The notes beneath the pieces are model-generated. The model searched no databases. It saw nothing but the letters and a program-made list of their open reading frames with translations, and was not told the DNA's origin. Positions 1 to 8,754 of a stretch of DNA of 64,000 bases are shown here, piece by piece. The stretch is taken from NCBI RefSeq assembly GCF_015831355.1, contig NZ_JADWYR010000001.1:372001-436000 (forward strand), in the 5' to 3' direction. How positions within the stretch are numbered: the stretch's first letter is position 1; the number at the start of each line of letters is the position of its first letter. Position numbers and translations under genes: made by a program. This stretch comes from Panacibacter microcysteis (GTDB taxonomy: Bacteria; Bacteroidota; Bacteroidia; Chitinophagales; Chitinophagaceae).

Positions 1-781
1 AGAAAAGATAGTAGGAATGGGGTTAAGTGTTGCCGGCCGTATAAATGTAAAAAACGGCGAAATACTAACGATTTACCATTTTGAAGATGCACCGGTAAAA
101 AAAATACTGGAAGATGCAACAGGTTTACCGGTCTATATAGATAACGACAGCCGTACCATTGCCTATGGCGAATATTATTTTGGCCGAAAAAAATACCCTG
201 AAAATGTAATTGTCATTAACCTGGACTATGGCCTTGGCACAGGAATTTTTGTTGAAGGCAAGCCTTTATACGGGGCGTCTGGCTATGCAGGTGAACTGGG
301 TCATATACCTTTATTCAACAACGAAAAGATTTGCCTTTGCGGCAAAAAAGGCTGTATGCAAACAGAAGCTTCCGGTATGGCACTCATTGAACTGATAACC
401 GGTAAAATGCAGGAGGGCAGTAACAGCCGCCTTAAACATATTCTGCAAAAAAAGGGCTTTATTGAACTGGAGGATGTAGTGGAAGCCGTGCATCTTGGCG
501 ACAACCTGGCAATTGAAGGTGTAACGCGTATCGGTACTAATCTGGGTAAAGGTCTTGCCGTAGCCATCAATCTTTTTAACCCAAATGTTATAGTTATTGG
601 CGGGAAATTGTCTGCATTGGGAGACTCTTTACTTTTACCTGTAATTCAATCATCAATTTTTCAATATTCTCTAAGTCTTGTAAATACGGATACAGAGATC
701 ATTGTTTCCAGGATAAATGAAAAAGCCGGCCTGCTGGGTTGTTGCCTGCTCGTAAGGGACAAAACGCTTGGCCTTGTGTAA
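1..781 (+). CDS. ROK family protein (sugar kinase / repressor), 5' end cut by window
   Basis: The reading frame is open from the first bases of the window, so the visible 254+ residues are the C-terminal part of a longer protein; the ATG at 17 is probably internal. The ROK signature is clear: an acidic ASN-DSR segment for sugar binding (IDNDSRT), a glycine-rich nucleotide loop (LDYGLGTGIF), GELGH, and the zinc-binding CLCGKKGC followed by TEAS. ROK proteins are either sugar kinases or NagC/XylR-type repressors with an N-terminal winged helix; the N-terminus that would decide lies outside the window. The next gene downstream is an AraC regulator on the same strand 35 bp away, which suggests a carbohydrate-utilisation locus to the left. 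Family call is firm, substrate unknown. Confidence 0.85.
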   Translation, partial: EKIVGMGLSVAGRINVKNGEILTIYHFEDAPVKKILEDATGLPVYIDNDSRTIAYGEYYFGRKKYPENVIVINLDYGLGTGIFVEGKPLYGASGYAGELGHIPLFNNEKICLCGKKGCMQTEASGMALIELITGKMQEGSNSRLKHILQKKGFIELEDVVEAVHLGDNLAIEGVTRIGTNLGKGLAVAINLFNPNVIVIGGKLSALGDSLLLPVIQSSIFQYSLSLVNTDTEIIVSRINEKAGLLGCCLLVRDKTLGLV

Positions 782-815
782 TTGCATTTAAAACCAAATT
801 TATTCTATTGCAAAC

Positions 816-1685
816 ATGAAAGCACTCCAAACCGAAATTTCCAGCCTGCTGCATAGTTATATTGGTGTTATTGAAAGAAACGAGCCTTATTTTAAATCAC
901 CCTTTCACTATCACCCGGAGTATGAACTGGTTTATGTAAAAGAAAGTACAGGTAAGCGCATTATTGGCGATAAACTCGATACATTTTCTGGTGGCGATAT
1001 GGTATTTATTGGCGCAAACCTGCCCCACGTATGGCTAAATGATGAGATCTACCACAAAGAACAGTCTACACTCCAGGCACGGTCGATTGTTCTTTACTTT
1101 AATAAAGAATTGTTCTCTAAAAATTTTTACGAACTGCGTGAAAGTGCTAAAATTACAGACCTTTTCAACCGTGCATCAAGAGGCATAAAAATAAACGGCA
1201 ATACACAAAAACAAATTGCCGAGAAAATGGAAGAGATTACGAGGTTGTATGACTTTGACAGGATCATATGCCTGATGCAATTACTGAATATACTGGCCAC
1301 TTCAAAAGATATAGAATATATTACCAACGAAGGTTATACCGGCACAACACTGCAAACCAAGCCAGACAGGCTTTCTGATGTGTACAAGTATATTACCACC
1401 AATTATTTCAACGATATATCGCTGGAAGAAATATCTAAGATTGCCAACCTCTCTCCTACCGCGTTTTGCAGGTTATTTAAACAAAGAACCAACAGGCATT
1501 TCGTGGAGTACCTGAATGAGGTTCGCATTTCCAATGCCTGTAAATTTTTACTGGAAACAAACCTGAATATTTCAGAGATCGCTTTTCAATGCGGGTATAA
1601 GACATTGTCGAATTTTAATAAGATCTTCAAAAAAACAACCGCACTCTCGCCTAAAGAATACAGGCAGAAAGCAGAAATGATTTAA
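816..1685 (+). CDS. AraC family transcriptional regulator with N-terminal cupin domain
   Basis: A 289-residue protein with a cupin-like sensor domain at the N-terminus (FHYHPEYELVYV and GDMVFIGANLPHVW carry the typical histidines) and a two-helix-turn-helix AraC DNA-binding domain in the last ~100 residues (ISLEEISKIANLSPTAFCRL and the second helix ISEIAFQCGYKTLSNFNKIF). Such proteins bind a small ligand, usually a sugar, in the cupin barrel and activate or repress adjacent catabolic genes. It follows the ROK gene by 35 bp on the same strand, so the two may be cotranscribed and act on the same sugar pathway. Length is normal for the family. The ligand cannot be read from sequence. Confidence 0.9.
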   Translation: MKALQTEISSLLHSYIGVIERNEPYFKSPFHYHPEYELVYVKESTGKRIIGDKLDTFSGGDMVFIGANLPHVWLNDEIYHKEQSTLQARSIVLYFNKELFSKNFYELRESAKITDLFNRASRGIKINGNTQKQIAEKMEEITRLYDFDRIICLMQLLNILATSKDIEYITNEGYTGTTLQTKPDRLSDVYKYITTNYFNDISLEEISKIANLSPTAFCRLFKQRTNRHFVEYLNEVRISNACKFLLETNLNISEIAFQCGYKTLSNFNKIFKKTTALSPKEYRQKAEMI

Positions 1686-1797
1686 GAACAGGCAAAGAAG
1701 CAATAGGCAGGGAGGCAACAAGGCACTAAAGCATTAAAATAATGAAGCTAAGCTGTTAAGGCCGGAATTTACTTTAATTGCCCAATATTGCTTCAAC

Positions 1798-1850
1798 AGT
1801 ACAAGAGTGCGACGCAACAGCAGCTTAATGCTTTTACTGCTGCCTGGTAC
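1798..1850 (+). repeat. Intergenic modular repeat, copy 1 (type A core)
   Basis: Core AGTACAAGAGTGCGACGCAA at 1798-1817, outer end TGCTGCCTGGTAC near 1850. Lies between the araC-type gene and the end of kynA, with the outer end facing the kynA stop. Confidence 0.85.
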
Positions 1851-1862
1851 ATAATCTCTCTT

Positions 1863-2903
1863 TTACGCATTAAAACTTAAATGATGTATCAGTGAATCCG
1901 GAAGCACGGGCAGCCTGCTTCTTTCAATTAAAAAGCTTGTTAGCTGCGCTATCTCTTTGAATATGTAATGCTTATCCAGCGCGGCTTTCAGGTAATCTTT
2001 ACCTGTACTTCCGCCCGTTCCTATACGGGTACCGATCATGCGGTGTACCATATTCATGTGCCTGTACCGCCAGGTGCTCATTTGTTCATCTATTTCCAGC
2101 AGGTTATTCAGCAGCTCAAACGGTAAATGCAGTATTGGATAGCCGCGGTATAACATAATAAACAACGCAGCTCTTTTTGCTGTTGCGGTAAGCTGGCCAT
2201 CGTGTTTACCTTCAATAAAAATTTCGTTGAAGATCGTTAGATTGTTACGCTCTGCCTCTGCAAGGCTGTTTGCATAACGGCTTCTGTAGGTGCTCCAGTA
2301 AGGGTGTATGTGTACATCCCTGGCCTCGGTTTCAAAGTCTTCCCAGTTGGATGTGTTATTGAAGTACGGCATTCGCTCAAGCCACTTATTCACTACATAC
2401 AGCAAAGACTTTTCGTGCTCTGCATGTTTGATGGTTGCTACTTCGGGTTGCTTTAGCTGGGAGGTGTAATATTCTTTCCCGTGTCTTTCTTCAAACTGCA
2501 GGCCCAGCCTTGCTTCCAGCGTTTTAAACTGCCAGCTCTGAAAGCCGGATGCGGGGCGCAGCATATCCCTGAACTCGAGGAAATCCATGGGTGTCATGGT
2601 TTCCATAACATCTATCTGGTGTACCAGCACTTTAAGAATTGTTATTACGCGGTTTAACCTGTGTACCACTGTTTGCAGTTGCGGCGTATTGTCATTGATG
2701 TTTTCCTGGCTCATTATATCAACGGCACTGTTTACCTCAAACAGGATTTGCTTAAACCATAATTCGTACGCCTGGTGAATTACAATAAACAACATTTCAT
2801 CGTGTGCCGGCTTATTGCCGTCTTTAAAGCTCTCGGGGTGCTGGCTGTTTAATATGTGCTGTAGCTGAAGGTAATCCTGGTAATAGACATTTGTACTTTT
2901 CAT
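1863..2903 (-). CDS. kynA: Tryptophan 2,3-dioxygenase
   Basis: Haem enzyme that opens the indole ring of L-tryptophan to N-formylkynurenine, the first step of the kynurenine pathway (cytosolic). The 346-residue product carries the family landmarks: HDEMLFIVIHQAYELWFKQ near residues 34-52 with the active-site His43, the arginine-rich segment around residues 110-130, and RYRHMNMVHRMIGTRIGTGG near residues 279-298, where His282 is the likely proximal haem ligand and the GTGG loop closes over the substrate. It stands alone here; no kynureninase or formamidase is adjacent. The minus-strand ATG at 2903 is 19 bp from a near-consensus -7 box (TTTCTTTG, 2929-2922). Confidence 0.95.
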   Translation of the reverse strand: MKSTNVYYQDYLQLQHILNSQHPESFKDGNKPAHDEMLFIVIHQAYELWFKQILFEVNSAVDIMSQENINDNTPQLQTVVHRLNRVITILKVLVHQIDVMETMTPMDFLEFRDMLRPASGFQSWQFKTLEARLGLQFEERHGKEYYTSQLKQPEVATIKHAEHEKSLLYVVNKWLERMPYFNNTSNWEDFETEARDVHIHPYWSTYRSRYANSLAEAERNNLTIFNEIFIEGKHDGQLTATAKRAALFIMLYRGYPILHLPFELLNNLLEIDEQMSTWRYRHMNMVHRMIGTRIGTGGSTGKDYLKAALDKHYIFKEIAQLTSFLIERSRLPVLPDSLIHHLSFNA

Positions 2904-2962
2904 ACATTACAATTCTGCCCGCAAAGAAAATGTATTGTTACCGATTGTTAGTACACGGCGCC

Positions 2963-2970
2963 TAAATTTG
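2963..2970 (+). promoter_or_regulatory. -7 promoter box TAAATTTG before the DUF2490 gene
   Basis: Exact match to the Bacteroidota TAnnTTTG box. The ATG follows only 5 bases later, so the transcript leader should be extremely short or absent. Confidence 0.6.
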
Positions 2971-2975
2971 CAGCC

Positions 2976-3719
2976 ATGAGAAAAACACTTGCCGCATTAT
3001 TACTGGCTCTGCCTTTATTTTCTGTTGCGCAAAACCGCATTAGCGAACACAATACCATTGGCTGGTACGCATTGTTTGTAACACCTAAAATATCTGATAA
3101 AGTAAGCGCACATATAGAATACCAGTGGCGGCGCACCAATATTATAGAAGGCTGGCAACAATCTTTACCACGTGTTGGCATAAATTATAAAGTAAACAGC
3201 CATGTAACCGTACATGTTGGCTATGCCTTTATTCATACATTCCCTTACGGCACCTATTCACTGGCATCTGTACCCAAAACTTTTCCTGAGCACCGCATGT
3301 ATGAGCAGGTAACCGTTACAACACCGGTAGGTAAAACAACGCTGGCACATCGTTTACGGCTTGAGCAAAGGTGGCTGGGCCGTTTCAACAGTATAGAAAG
3401 TGCAAAACCTGATACATGGATCTATTTAAACAGGCTGCGTTACATGCCCAGGCTGGATGTACCGCTGGATAAACATTGGTATGTGGCAGGCTACGATGAA
3501 ATATTTATGGGCTTTGGCAAAAATGTAGGCGAAAATATTTTTGACCAGAACCGTGTGGCATTATTAGCGGGCTACAGGTTTAATCCAACTTTTCGCATAG
3601 AGGCAGGATACCTGAACCAGATTGTACAACTGGGCCGCGAAATTGATAACAAAAATGTATTTCAGCACAACAATGGTATTGTACTTAATACTTATATCAA
3701 TATTGCAAAGCGCAAATAA
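2976..3719 (+). CDS. DUF2490 family protein, probable outer-membrane beta-barrel
   Basis: A 247-residue exported protein: a Sec signal peptide (MRKTLAALLLALPLFSVAQ, cleavage after about residue 19) followed by alternating aromatic/hydrophobic strands such as IEYQWRRTNI, VGINYKVNSHVTVHVGYAF and FRIEAGYLNQIVQLG, as in small outer-membrane barrels. It resembles the DUF2490 family, which is widespread in Bacteroidota and functionally uncharacterised. It is divergent from kynA and followed by pyrH; no operon partner is obvious. Membrane location is inference from strand pattern and signal peptide. Confidence 0.75.
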   Translation: MRKTLAALLLALPLFSVAQNRISEHNTIGWYALFVTPKISDKVSAHIEYQWRRTNIIEGWQQSLPRVGINYKVNSHVTVHVGYAFIHTFPYGTYSLASVPKTFPEHRMYEQVTVTTPVGKTTLAHRLRLEQRWLGRFNSIESAKPDTWIYLNRLRYMPRLDVPLDKHWYVAGYDEIFMGFGKNVGENIFDQNRVALLAGYRFNPTFRIEAGYLNQIVQLGREIDNKNVFQHNNGIVLNTYINIAKRK

Positions 3720-3749
3720 CACGCGAAAGTGATTCTGTATACACATTTT

Positions 3750-3786
3750 AAATGGTAATTCACATTTGCCATTTGATAATTTTTTA
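3750..3786 (+). terminator. Weak hairpin between DUF2490 gene and pyrH
   Basis: AAATGG (3750-3755) can pair with CCATTT (3769-3774), followed after a few bases by a T-run at 3780-3785. The stem is short, so termination here is only possible, not strong. Confidence 0.35.
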
Positions 3787-3823
3787 CAGTTATTTGCAAA
3801 CAATTTATATCAATACATATTCT

Positions 3824-4534
3824 ATGCTTCCAAAATACAAACGTGTCCTCTTAAAGTTATCCGGCGAGAGTCTTAGTTCAGCACATGCAGATCCGTTCGA
3901 TGCAAAAATTATTGAGCAGTATGTAACTGATATAAAAGCTATAACCGAATTGGGTGTACAGGTGGCGCTTGTAATTGGCGGCGGCAATATTTACCGTGGT
4001 CTCAACGAGCACGAAACCGGCATTGAACGTGCACATGGCGATTACATGGGTATGCTTGCCACAATGATCAACGGTATGGCATTACAGGCCATGCTGGAAA
4101 AAGTGGGCGTTAAAACACGCCTGCAAAGCGCTATTAAAATGGAACAGGTTGCAGAACCATACATACGCCGCCGCGCCATGAGACATCTTGAAAAAGGCCG
4201 TGTAGTTATTTTTGGCGCAGGCACCGGTAACCCCTATTTCACCACAGATACTGCCGGTTCGCTCCGCGCAATAGAAATAAAAGCAGACGTTATTCTTAAA
4301 GGCACCCGTGTTGATGGTATCTATACAGCAGACCCTGAGAAAGACCCTACTGCAACCAAATACGATACCATTACATACCATGAGTGCCTTACTAAAAACC
4401 TGAAAGTAATGGACATGACGGCCTTTACCTTGTGTATGGAAAATAAATTACCGATCATTGTTTTCGATATGAACAAACCGGGCAACCTAATGAATGTTAT
4501 TGAAGGCAAGCACGTTGGTACACTGGTTAGTTAA
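3824..4534 (+). CDS. pyrH: UMP kinase
   Basis: Hexameric bacterial uridylate kinase of the amino-acid-kinase fold; phosphorylates UMP to UDP with ATP in pyrimidine nucleotide synthesis. The ATG at 3824 gives 236 residues beginning [17 protein letters not shown], the usual N-terminus; the frame is open further upstream to 3752 but that extension is unlike the family. Visible motifs are LLKLSGESL, the GGGNIYRG phosphate loop, the substrate helix with [10 protein letters not shown], and [17 protein letters not shown]. In many bacteria pyrH is followed by frr (ribosome recycling factor) or tsf; here it is followed by a repeat and purL, so that linkage is broken. Confidence 0.96.
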   Translation: MLPKYKRVLLKLSGESLSSAHADPFDAKIIEQYVTDIKAITELGVQVALVIGGGNIYRGLNEHETGIERAHGDYMGMLATMINGMALQAMLEKVGVKTRLQSAIKMEQVAEPYIRRRAMRHLEKGRVVIFGAGTGNPYFTTDTAGSLRAIEIKADVILKGTRVDGIYTADPEKDPTATKYDTITYHECLTKNLKVMDMTAFTLCMENKLPIIVFDMNKPGNLMNVIEGKHVGTLVS

Positions 4535-4540
4535 TTTTTG

Positions 4541-4592
4541 GAGCCGGGCAGCAGAATAAGCATTAAGCATCCGTTGCGTCGCACACTTGTGC
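4541..4592 (-). repeat. Intergenic modular repeat, copy 2 (type A core, minus orientation)
   Basis: Outer end GAGCCGGGCAGCAG begins 7 bp after the pyrH stop; core TTGCGTCGCACACTTGT at 4574-4590. Confidence 0.85.
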
Positions 4593-4618
4593 GGTTGGAT
4601 TGGTAATTGAGCAATGAT

Positions 4619-4789
4619 TTAATTAAGTTCAAATTCAATTGCACGCTTTATTATATTACCTGCTTTATCAATTTGATAAATTGACACTTTTTTTGAAAGA
4701 TCATAATAAGATCTGACACTGTTTCTTACCAGGTAAATTGCCGATCGCAGCGACGAATAAACCTCTGTATTTTTTTTAGAAAGGTTCAT
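4619..4789 (-). CDS. Possible small protein, 56 residues
   Basis: Not recognised. On the minus strand an ATG at 4789 opens a 56-codon frame ending in TAA at 4619. The product starts MNLSKKNTEVYSSL and ends RAIEFELN; it is basic and amphipathic with no signal peptide or membrane segment. It fills most of the 490 bp gap between pyrH and purL, which otherwise holds two repeat copies, and it does not overlap either copy. A box TAAAATTG, one base off the -7 consensus, lies about 20 bp upstream. Real small gene or chance frame cannot be decided from the sequence alone. Confidence 0.35.
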   Translation of the reverse strand: MNLSKKNTEVYSSLRSAIYLVRNSVRSYYDLSKKVSIYQIDKAGNIIKRAIEFELN

Positions 4790-4876
4790 TTTAGGGATTT
4801 CGCCAATTTTAAAGAAATCAATACTAACTTTTAAATACCCACATATTTCCCGCTTTTCTGCCTTCCCCCACTTCCT

Positions 4877-4884
4877 TACCTTTG
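4877..4884 (+). promoter_or_regulatory. -7 promoter box TACCTTTG for purL
   Basis: Exact TAnnTTTG match. Transcription from here would give purL a leader of about 135 bases that contains repeat copy 3. Confidence 0.55.
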
Positions 4885-4925
4885 CGGCGTAAAAACCTGG
4901 CCGCTATCGCTCAATTCTTTTACTA

Positions 4926-4980
4926 CAGATGAACGGATTGCGACGCAACAGGCGATGCCACTGGTGCTAAAGCTGGTATC
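4926..4980 (+). repeat. Intergenic modular repeat, copy 3 (type D core)
   Basis: ACAGATGAACGGATTGCGAC then GCAACAGGCGATGCCA, the same left half as copy 14 near rnpB. It lies inside the predicted purL leader. Confidence 0.8.
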
Positions 4981-5024
4981 TCACAATAAACTTCAAACTA
5001 TAAACTACAAACCATAAACGGAAA

Positions 5025-7241
5025 ATGGAAGTTACCGTTAAAACCGCCGAAGAATTACGACTTACAGCCGACGAGTTTGAACTGATCAAACAAAAACTGG
5101 GGCGTACGCCAAACTTTACTGAGCTGTGTACGTTCAGCGCCATGTGGAGCGAGCATTGCAGCTACAAAAATTCTATTAAGTGGCTTAAAACCTTACCCCG
5201 CGATGGTGGCCGTATGCTGGTAGCTGCAGGCGAAGAAAACGCCGGGCTAATGGATATGGGTAACGGCTGGGGTGTTGTGTTTAAAATTGAAAGCCATAAC
5301 CACCCGAGTGCTATTGAACCATTCCAGGGTGCGGCAACCGGTGTGGGCGGTATTCAGCGCGACATCTTTACGATGGGTGCCAGGCCAATCGCATCGCTCA
5401 ACAGCCTGCGCTTTGGCAACATACAAGATAAAAAAACACAACGCCTGATGAGCGGCGTTGTGAAAGGTATTGGCCACTACGGCAACTGTTTTGGTGTACC
5501 TACCGTAGGTGGCGAAGTATATTTTGAAGAATGCTACCATACCAATCCACTGGTCAACGCCATGAGCGTTGGTATTGTACGCGTTGATAAAACAATCAGC
5601 GCTACTGCAGCAGGCCTGGGCAACCCGGTTTTCTTCGTGGGCAGTGCTACCGGTAAAGATGGCATTGGCGGCGCCTCTTTTGCATCTGCAAATATTACAG
5701 AAGAAAGTACAGAAGAGTTACCGGCCGTACAGGTTGGCGACCCTTTCCAGGAAAAGAAATTATTGGAAGCTTGTCTTGAAGTGATTGATACCGGTGCAGT
5801 AGTTGGCATGCAGGATATGGGCGCCGCAGGCATCATTTGCTCTACCGCTGAAATGAGTGCAAAGGGCAATGTTGGTATGCGTATAGATCTTGATAAAGTA
5901 CCTACACGACAAAAAAATATGAAAGCATGGGAACTGCTGCTGAGCGAAAGCCAGGAACGCATGCTGATAGTAGTAGAGAAAGGTAAAGAAGAAGCTCTAC
6001 TGAAAGTGTTTGATAAATGGGATCTCCCCTGCAGCCAGATCGGAGAAGTAACCGATGACGGTTTACTCAACTTTTATATGCACGGCAAACTCGAAGCATC
6101 TATACCAGCCTATGAACTTGTATTGGGCGGCGGTGCACCCCAGTACACCCGTGAATACAAAGAGCCTGCATATCTTGCACAGGTAGCAGATTTCAACATA
6201 GATAGTATAACGGATATTGAAAGCAATGCAGCGTTAAAAGAGATAGCGGAGCAACTGGTACAAATTCCAAACATTGCCAGTAAGCGCTGGATAACGGTAC
6301 AGTACGACAGTATGGTGGGCAGTGCTAATACCAGTACCAATGCACCAAGCGATGCAGCCATCGTGCTTGCAAAAGGTACAGGCAAGGCGTTGGCCGTTAC
6401 AACAGACTGCAACAGCCGTTATGTATTTGCAGATCCTTATAAAGGTGGTATGATCGCTGTTGCAGAAGCTGCACGTAATATCGTGTGCAGCGGTGGCGAG
6501 CCTATTGGTGTTACCAACTGCCTCAACTTTGGCAACCCCTATAACCCCGAGGTATATTACCAGTTTGTAAAGGCTGTAACGGGTATGGGCGATGCCTGTA
6601 AAAAATTCAACACACCGGTAACCGGTGGCAATGTAAGTTTTTACAACCAACACCCGGAAGGCGCTGTTTACCCTACACCAACCATTGGCATGGTGGGTAT
6701 CCTGGATAATTTTGACAACCGCATGACGCTTGATTTCAAACAGGCCGGCGATACAATTATCCTCGTAGGCGAGCAGCACAATTGCATCGGTTCTTCTGAA
6801 TACCTGCACAAACTAAAACGCGTGGAATATTCACCTGCGCCATATTTTGAGCTGGATGAAGAGTTCGCTGTGCAGAAATTTGTTGCGTCACTGATTCATG
6901 AAAAAATCATCAGCAGCGCACACGACATCAGTGAAGGTGGTCTTGCCATAACACTACTTGAAAAAGGCTTCAACCGCAATCTTGGTTTTGAGGTAAATGC
7001 TGATACCGACCTGCGCAAAGATGCTTACTGGTTTGGCGAAGCGCAAAGCCGTGTGGTGATCAGTTGTACAAAACAACAGGCAGAAAGCATTAAACAAAAA
7101 GCAGCCGCTGCCAATATTCCTGTTACAACACTCGGCTCAGTTACAAGCGGCGAAATAAAAGTAAACAGCGAAAACTGGGGCAACATTGGCGATTGGAAAA
7201 ACAAATACGATACAGCTATAGAAAAAATACTCGTTAATTAG
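5025..7241 (+). CDS. purL: Phosphoribosylformylglycinamidine synthase, short form (subunit PurL)
   Basis: Fourth step of de novo purine synthesis: ATP-dependent conversion of FGAR plus ammonia to FGAM. The 738-residue length is that of the short, three-subunit type, which needs separate PurQ (glutaminase) and PurS; neither is in the window. Motifs seen include MWSEHCSYKNS near residue 42, FKIESHNHPSAIEPFQGAATG with the ATP-binding histidines near residue 90, MQDMGAAGIICSTAEM near residue 265, and a second AIRS-like half with AHDISEGGLA near residue 635. ATG at 5025 gives the normal N-terminus MEVTVKTAEELRL. A strong terminator follows at 7391-7454. Confidence 0.96.
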   Translation: MEVTVKTAEELRLTADEFELIKQKLGRTPNFTELCTFSAMWSEHCSYKNSIKWLKTLPRDGGRMLVAAGEENAGLMDMGNGWGVVFKIESHNHPSAIEPFQGAATGVGGIQRDIFTMGARPIASLNSLRFGNIQDKKTQRLMSGVVKGIGHYGNCFGVPTVGGEVYFEECYHTNPLVNAMSVGIVRVDKTISATAAGLGNPVFFVGSATGKDGIGGASFASANITEESTEELPAVQVGDPFQEKKLLEACLEVIDTGAVVGMQDMGAAGIICSTAEMSAKGNVGMRIDLDKVPTRQKNMKAWELLLSESQERMLIVVEKGKEEALLKVFDKWDLPCSQIGEVTDDGLLNFYMHGKLEASIPAYELVLGGGAPQYTREYKEPAYLAQVADFNIDSITDIESNAALKEIAEQLVQIPNIASKRWITVQYDSMVGSANTSTNAPSDAAIVLAKGTGKALAVTTDCNSRYVFADPYKGGMIAVAEAARNIVCSGGEPIGVTNCLNFGNPYNPEVYYQFVKAVTGMGDACKKFNTPVTGGNVSFYNQHPEGAVYPTPTIGMVGILDNFDNRMTLDFKQAGDTIILVGEQHNCIGSSEYLHKLKRVEYSPAPYFELDEEFAVQKFVASLIHEKIISSAHDISEGGLAITLLEKGFNRNLGFEVNADTDLRKDAYWFGEAQSRVVISCTKQQAESIKQKAAAANIPVTTLGSVTSGEIKVNSENWGNIGDWKNKYDTAIEKILVN

Positions 7242-7246
7242 TTTTT

Positions 7247-7300
7247 GAGCCAGGCTATGGAATAGGTATTGAGCACCGGTTGCGTCGCACTCTTGTACGG
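7247..7300 (-). repeat. Intergenic modular repeat, copy 4 (type A core, minus orientation)
   Basis: Outer end GAGCCAGGC starts 6 bp after the purL stop; core TTGCGTCGCACTCTTGTAC at 7280-7298. Confidence 0.85.
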
Positions 7301-7390
7301 CAAACCTTTATTCAGCACTGCGGGTGTTACATACGCCAGGTTTACAGCCTGGTTATCTGCCAGACTACATTAATGGTTATAAAAAAATGC

Positions 7391-7454
7391 AAGCCACCTG
7401 TTATGTAAAATTTCTCCGCGAAATTTTTAACACTAATAACAGGTGGCTTTTTTA
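7391..7454 (+). terminator. Terminator downstream of purL
   Basis: Long stem AAGCCACCTGTTAT (7391-7404) with ATAACAGGTGGCTT (7436-7449), an inner AAATTTC/GAAATTT stem in the loop, and a T-tract to 7453. The 359 bp gap before hldD otherwise holds repeat copy 4, a small CCAGG/CCTGG hairpin near 7337 and no gene I can support. Confidence 0.85.
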
Positions 7455-7600
7455 ATAGCCCAATACGAAGACAGCAGGCTGTGCATAAAAAATTCAAAGT
7501 ATATTGCCGTGAACAGCAGACGATCGCATCCTGAGCGGTATACTATCGTTGGCAGTTTTATTTATATCCTGTTAAATCGGCGTAGTTTAAACATTACAGT

Positions 7601-8647
7601 ATGAGCAAACAGCAAGGTTATATAATAGTTACAGGTGCTGCAGGATTTATAGGCAGTTGCATGGTACAATACCTCAATGAAAAAGGTTTCAACAACCTTA
7701 TAATTGCAGATGATTTTGGCGTGGAAGAAAAGCGCAGAAACTGGGAGCACAAAAGCTACGCACACGTGGTTGAGCGCTACAATCTTTTTGACTGGTTGAT
7801 CATGCACGAGCCTTATGTAGACGTAGTGATTCATCTTGGCGCCCGTACGGACACAACAGAATTTGATTATGCCATTCACCAGGAACTGAATGTTGAATAC
7901 TCGGAAAAAATATGGCAATATTGTGTTGATCAAAATATACCACTGATCTACGCATCTTCTGCTGCAACCTATGGTGCCGGGGAGCATGGTTATAACGATG
8001 ACCACAATGTGGTTGATAGCTTACAACCCCTGAACCCATACGGCGTAAGTAAAAATGAGTTCGATAAGTGGGCGCTGAAGCAGGTTGTTACGCCGCCATC
8101 ATGGGCGGGTCTTAAGTTCTTCAATGTGTATGGACCAAACGAGTACCACAAGGCAAGAATGGCCAGTGTTATATTTCATTCTTTCAACCAGATACAACAA
8201 AACGGTGAGGTAAAATTATTCAGAAGTCACCGCCCTGATTTTAAAGATGGTGAACAACTGAGAGATTTTGTGTACGTAAAAGACGTGGTGAAAGTCATCT
8301 ACTGGATGATGGAAAAAATGCAGCCATCGCTCGCCTCCCGGCAATCTGCAAACACAGGTTCATCAGCTACGCAACACGCATCATTTATAAATGGCCTGTA
8401 CAATCTTGGCACCGGAACGGCACGCAGCTTTTATGACCTTGCCGCAGCAACTTTCCGCGGTGTGGACAAAGAGCCGAATATCACATTTATAGACATGCCT
8501 GCTGACATACGGGATAAATACCAGTATTTCACAGAAGCAAACATGCAAAAACTCCGCAATGCGGGTTATACAGATATATTTTATGCCCTGGAAGATGGTT
8601 TAGATGACTATGTGCGCAATTACCTGGCTGCCGGAAAGATTTGGTAA
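7601..8647 (+). CDS. hldD: ADP-L-glycero-D-manno-heptose 6-epimerase
   Basis: Extended short-chain dehydrogenase that epimerises ADP-D-glycero- to ADP-L-glycero-manno-heptose for lipopolysaccharide inner core. The NADP-binding loop VTGAAGFIGS is at residues 10-19, the family lysine/arginine segment EEKRRNW at 42-48, and the catalytic Tyr147-Lys151 pair in NPYGVSKNEFD. Product is 348 residues, longer than the usual ~310-330 because of an insertion of roughly 20 residues (about 240-262, polar and Ser/Ala-rich) before the conserved GLYNLGTGTARSFYDLA. No other LPS gene is adjacent. Name is firm at family level; rfaD is the older synonym. Confidence 0.9.
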   Translation: MSKQQGYIIVTGAAGFIGSCMVQYLNEKGFNNLIIADDFGVEEKRRNWEHKSYAHVVERYNLFDWLIMHEPYVDVVIHLGARTDTTEFDYAIHQELNVEYSEKIWQYCVDQNIPLIYASSAATYGAGEHGYNDDHNVVDSLQPLNPYGVSKNEFDKWALKQVVTPPSWAGLKFFNVYGPNEYHKARMASVIFHSFNQIQQNGEVKLFRSHRPDFKDGEQLRDFVYVKDVVKVIYWMMEKMQPSLASRQSANTGSSATQHASFINGLYNLGTGTARSFYDLAAATFRGVDKEPNITFIDMPADIRDKYQYFTEANMQKLRNAGYTDIFYALEDGLDDYVRNYLAAGKIW

Positions 8648-8754
8648 GTCTTATAGTCAAAGGAGCGGTTTAAATATGATGACCAGAGCTTTGTCATAAT
8701 TTTTTTTGATGAGATTGTCGCAGGTTTCAAGCAAAAAATCACAACCAAAATAAC

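Noticed and set aside
3752-3824. Longer N-terminus for pyrH
   Set aside because: The extension is hydrophobic and unlike UMP kinases; the ATG at 3824 gives the normal start.
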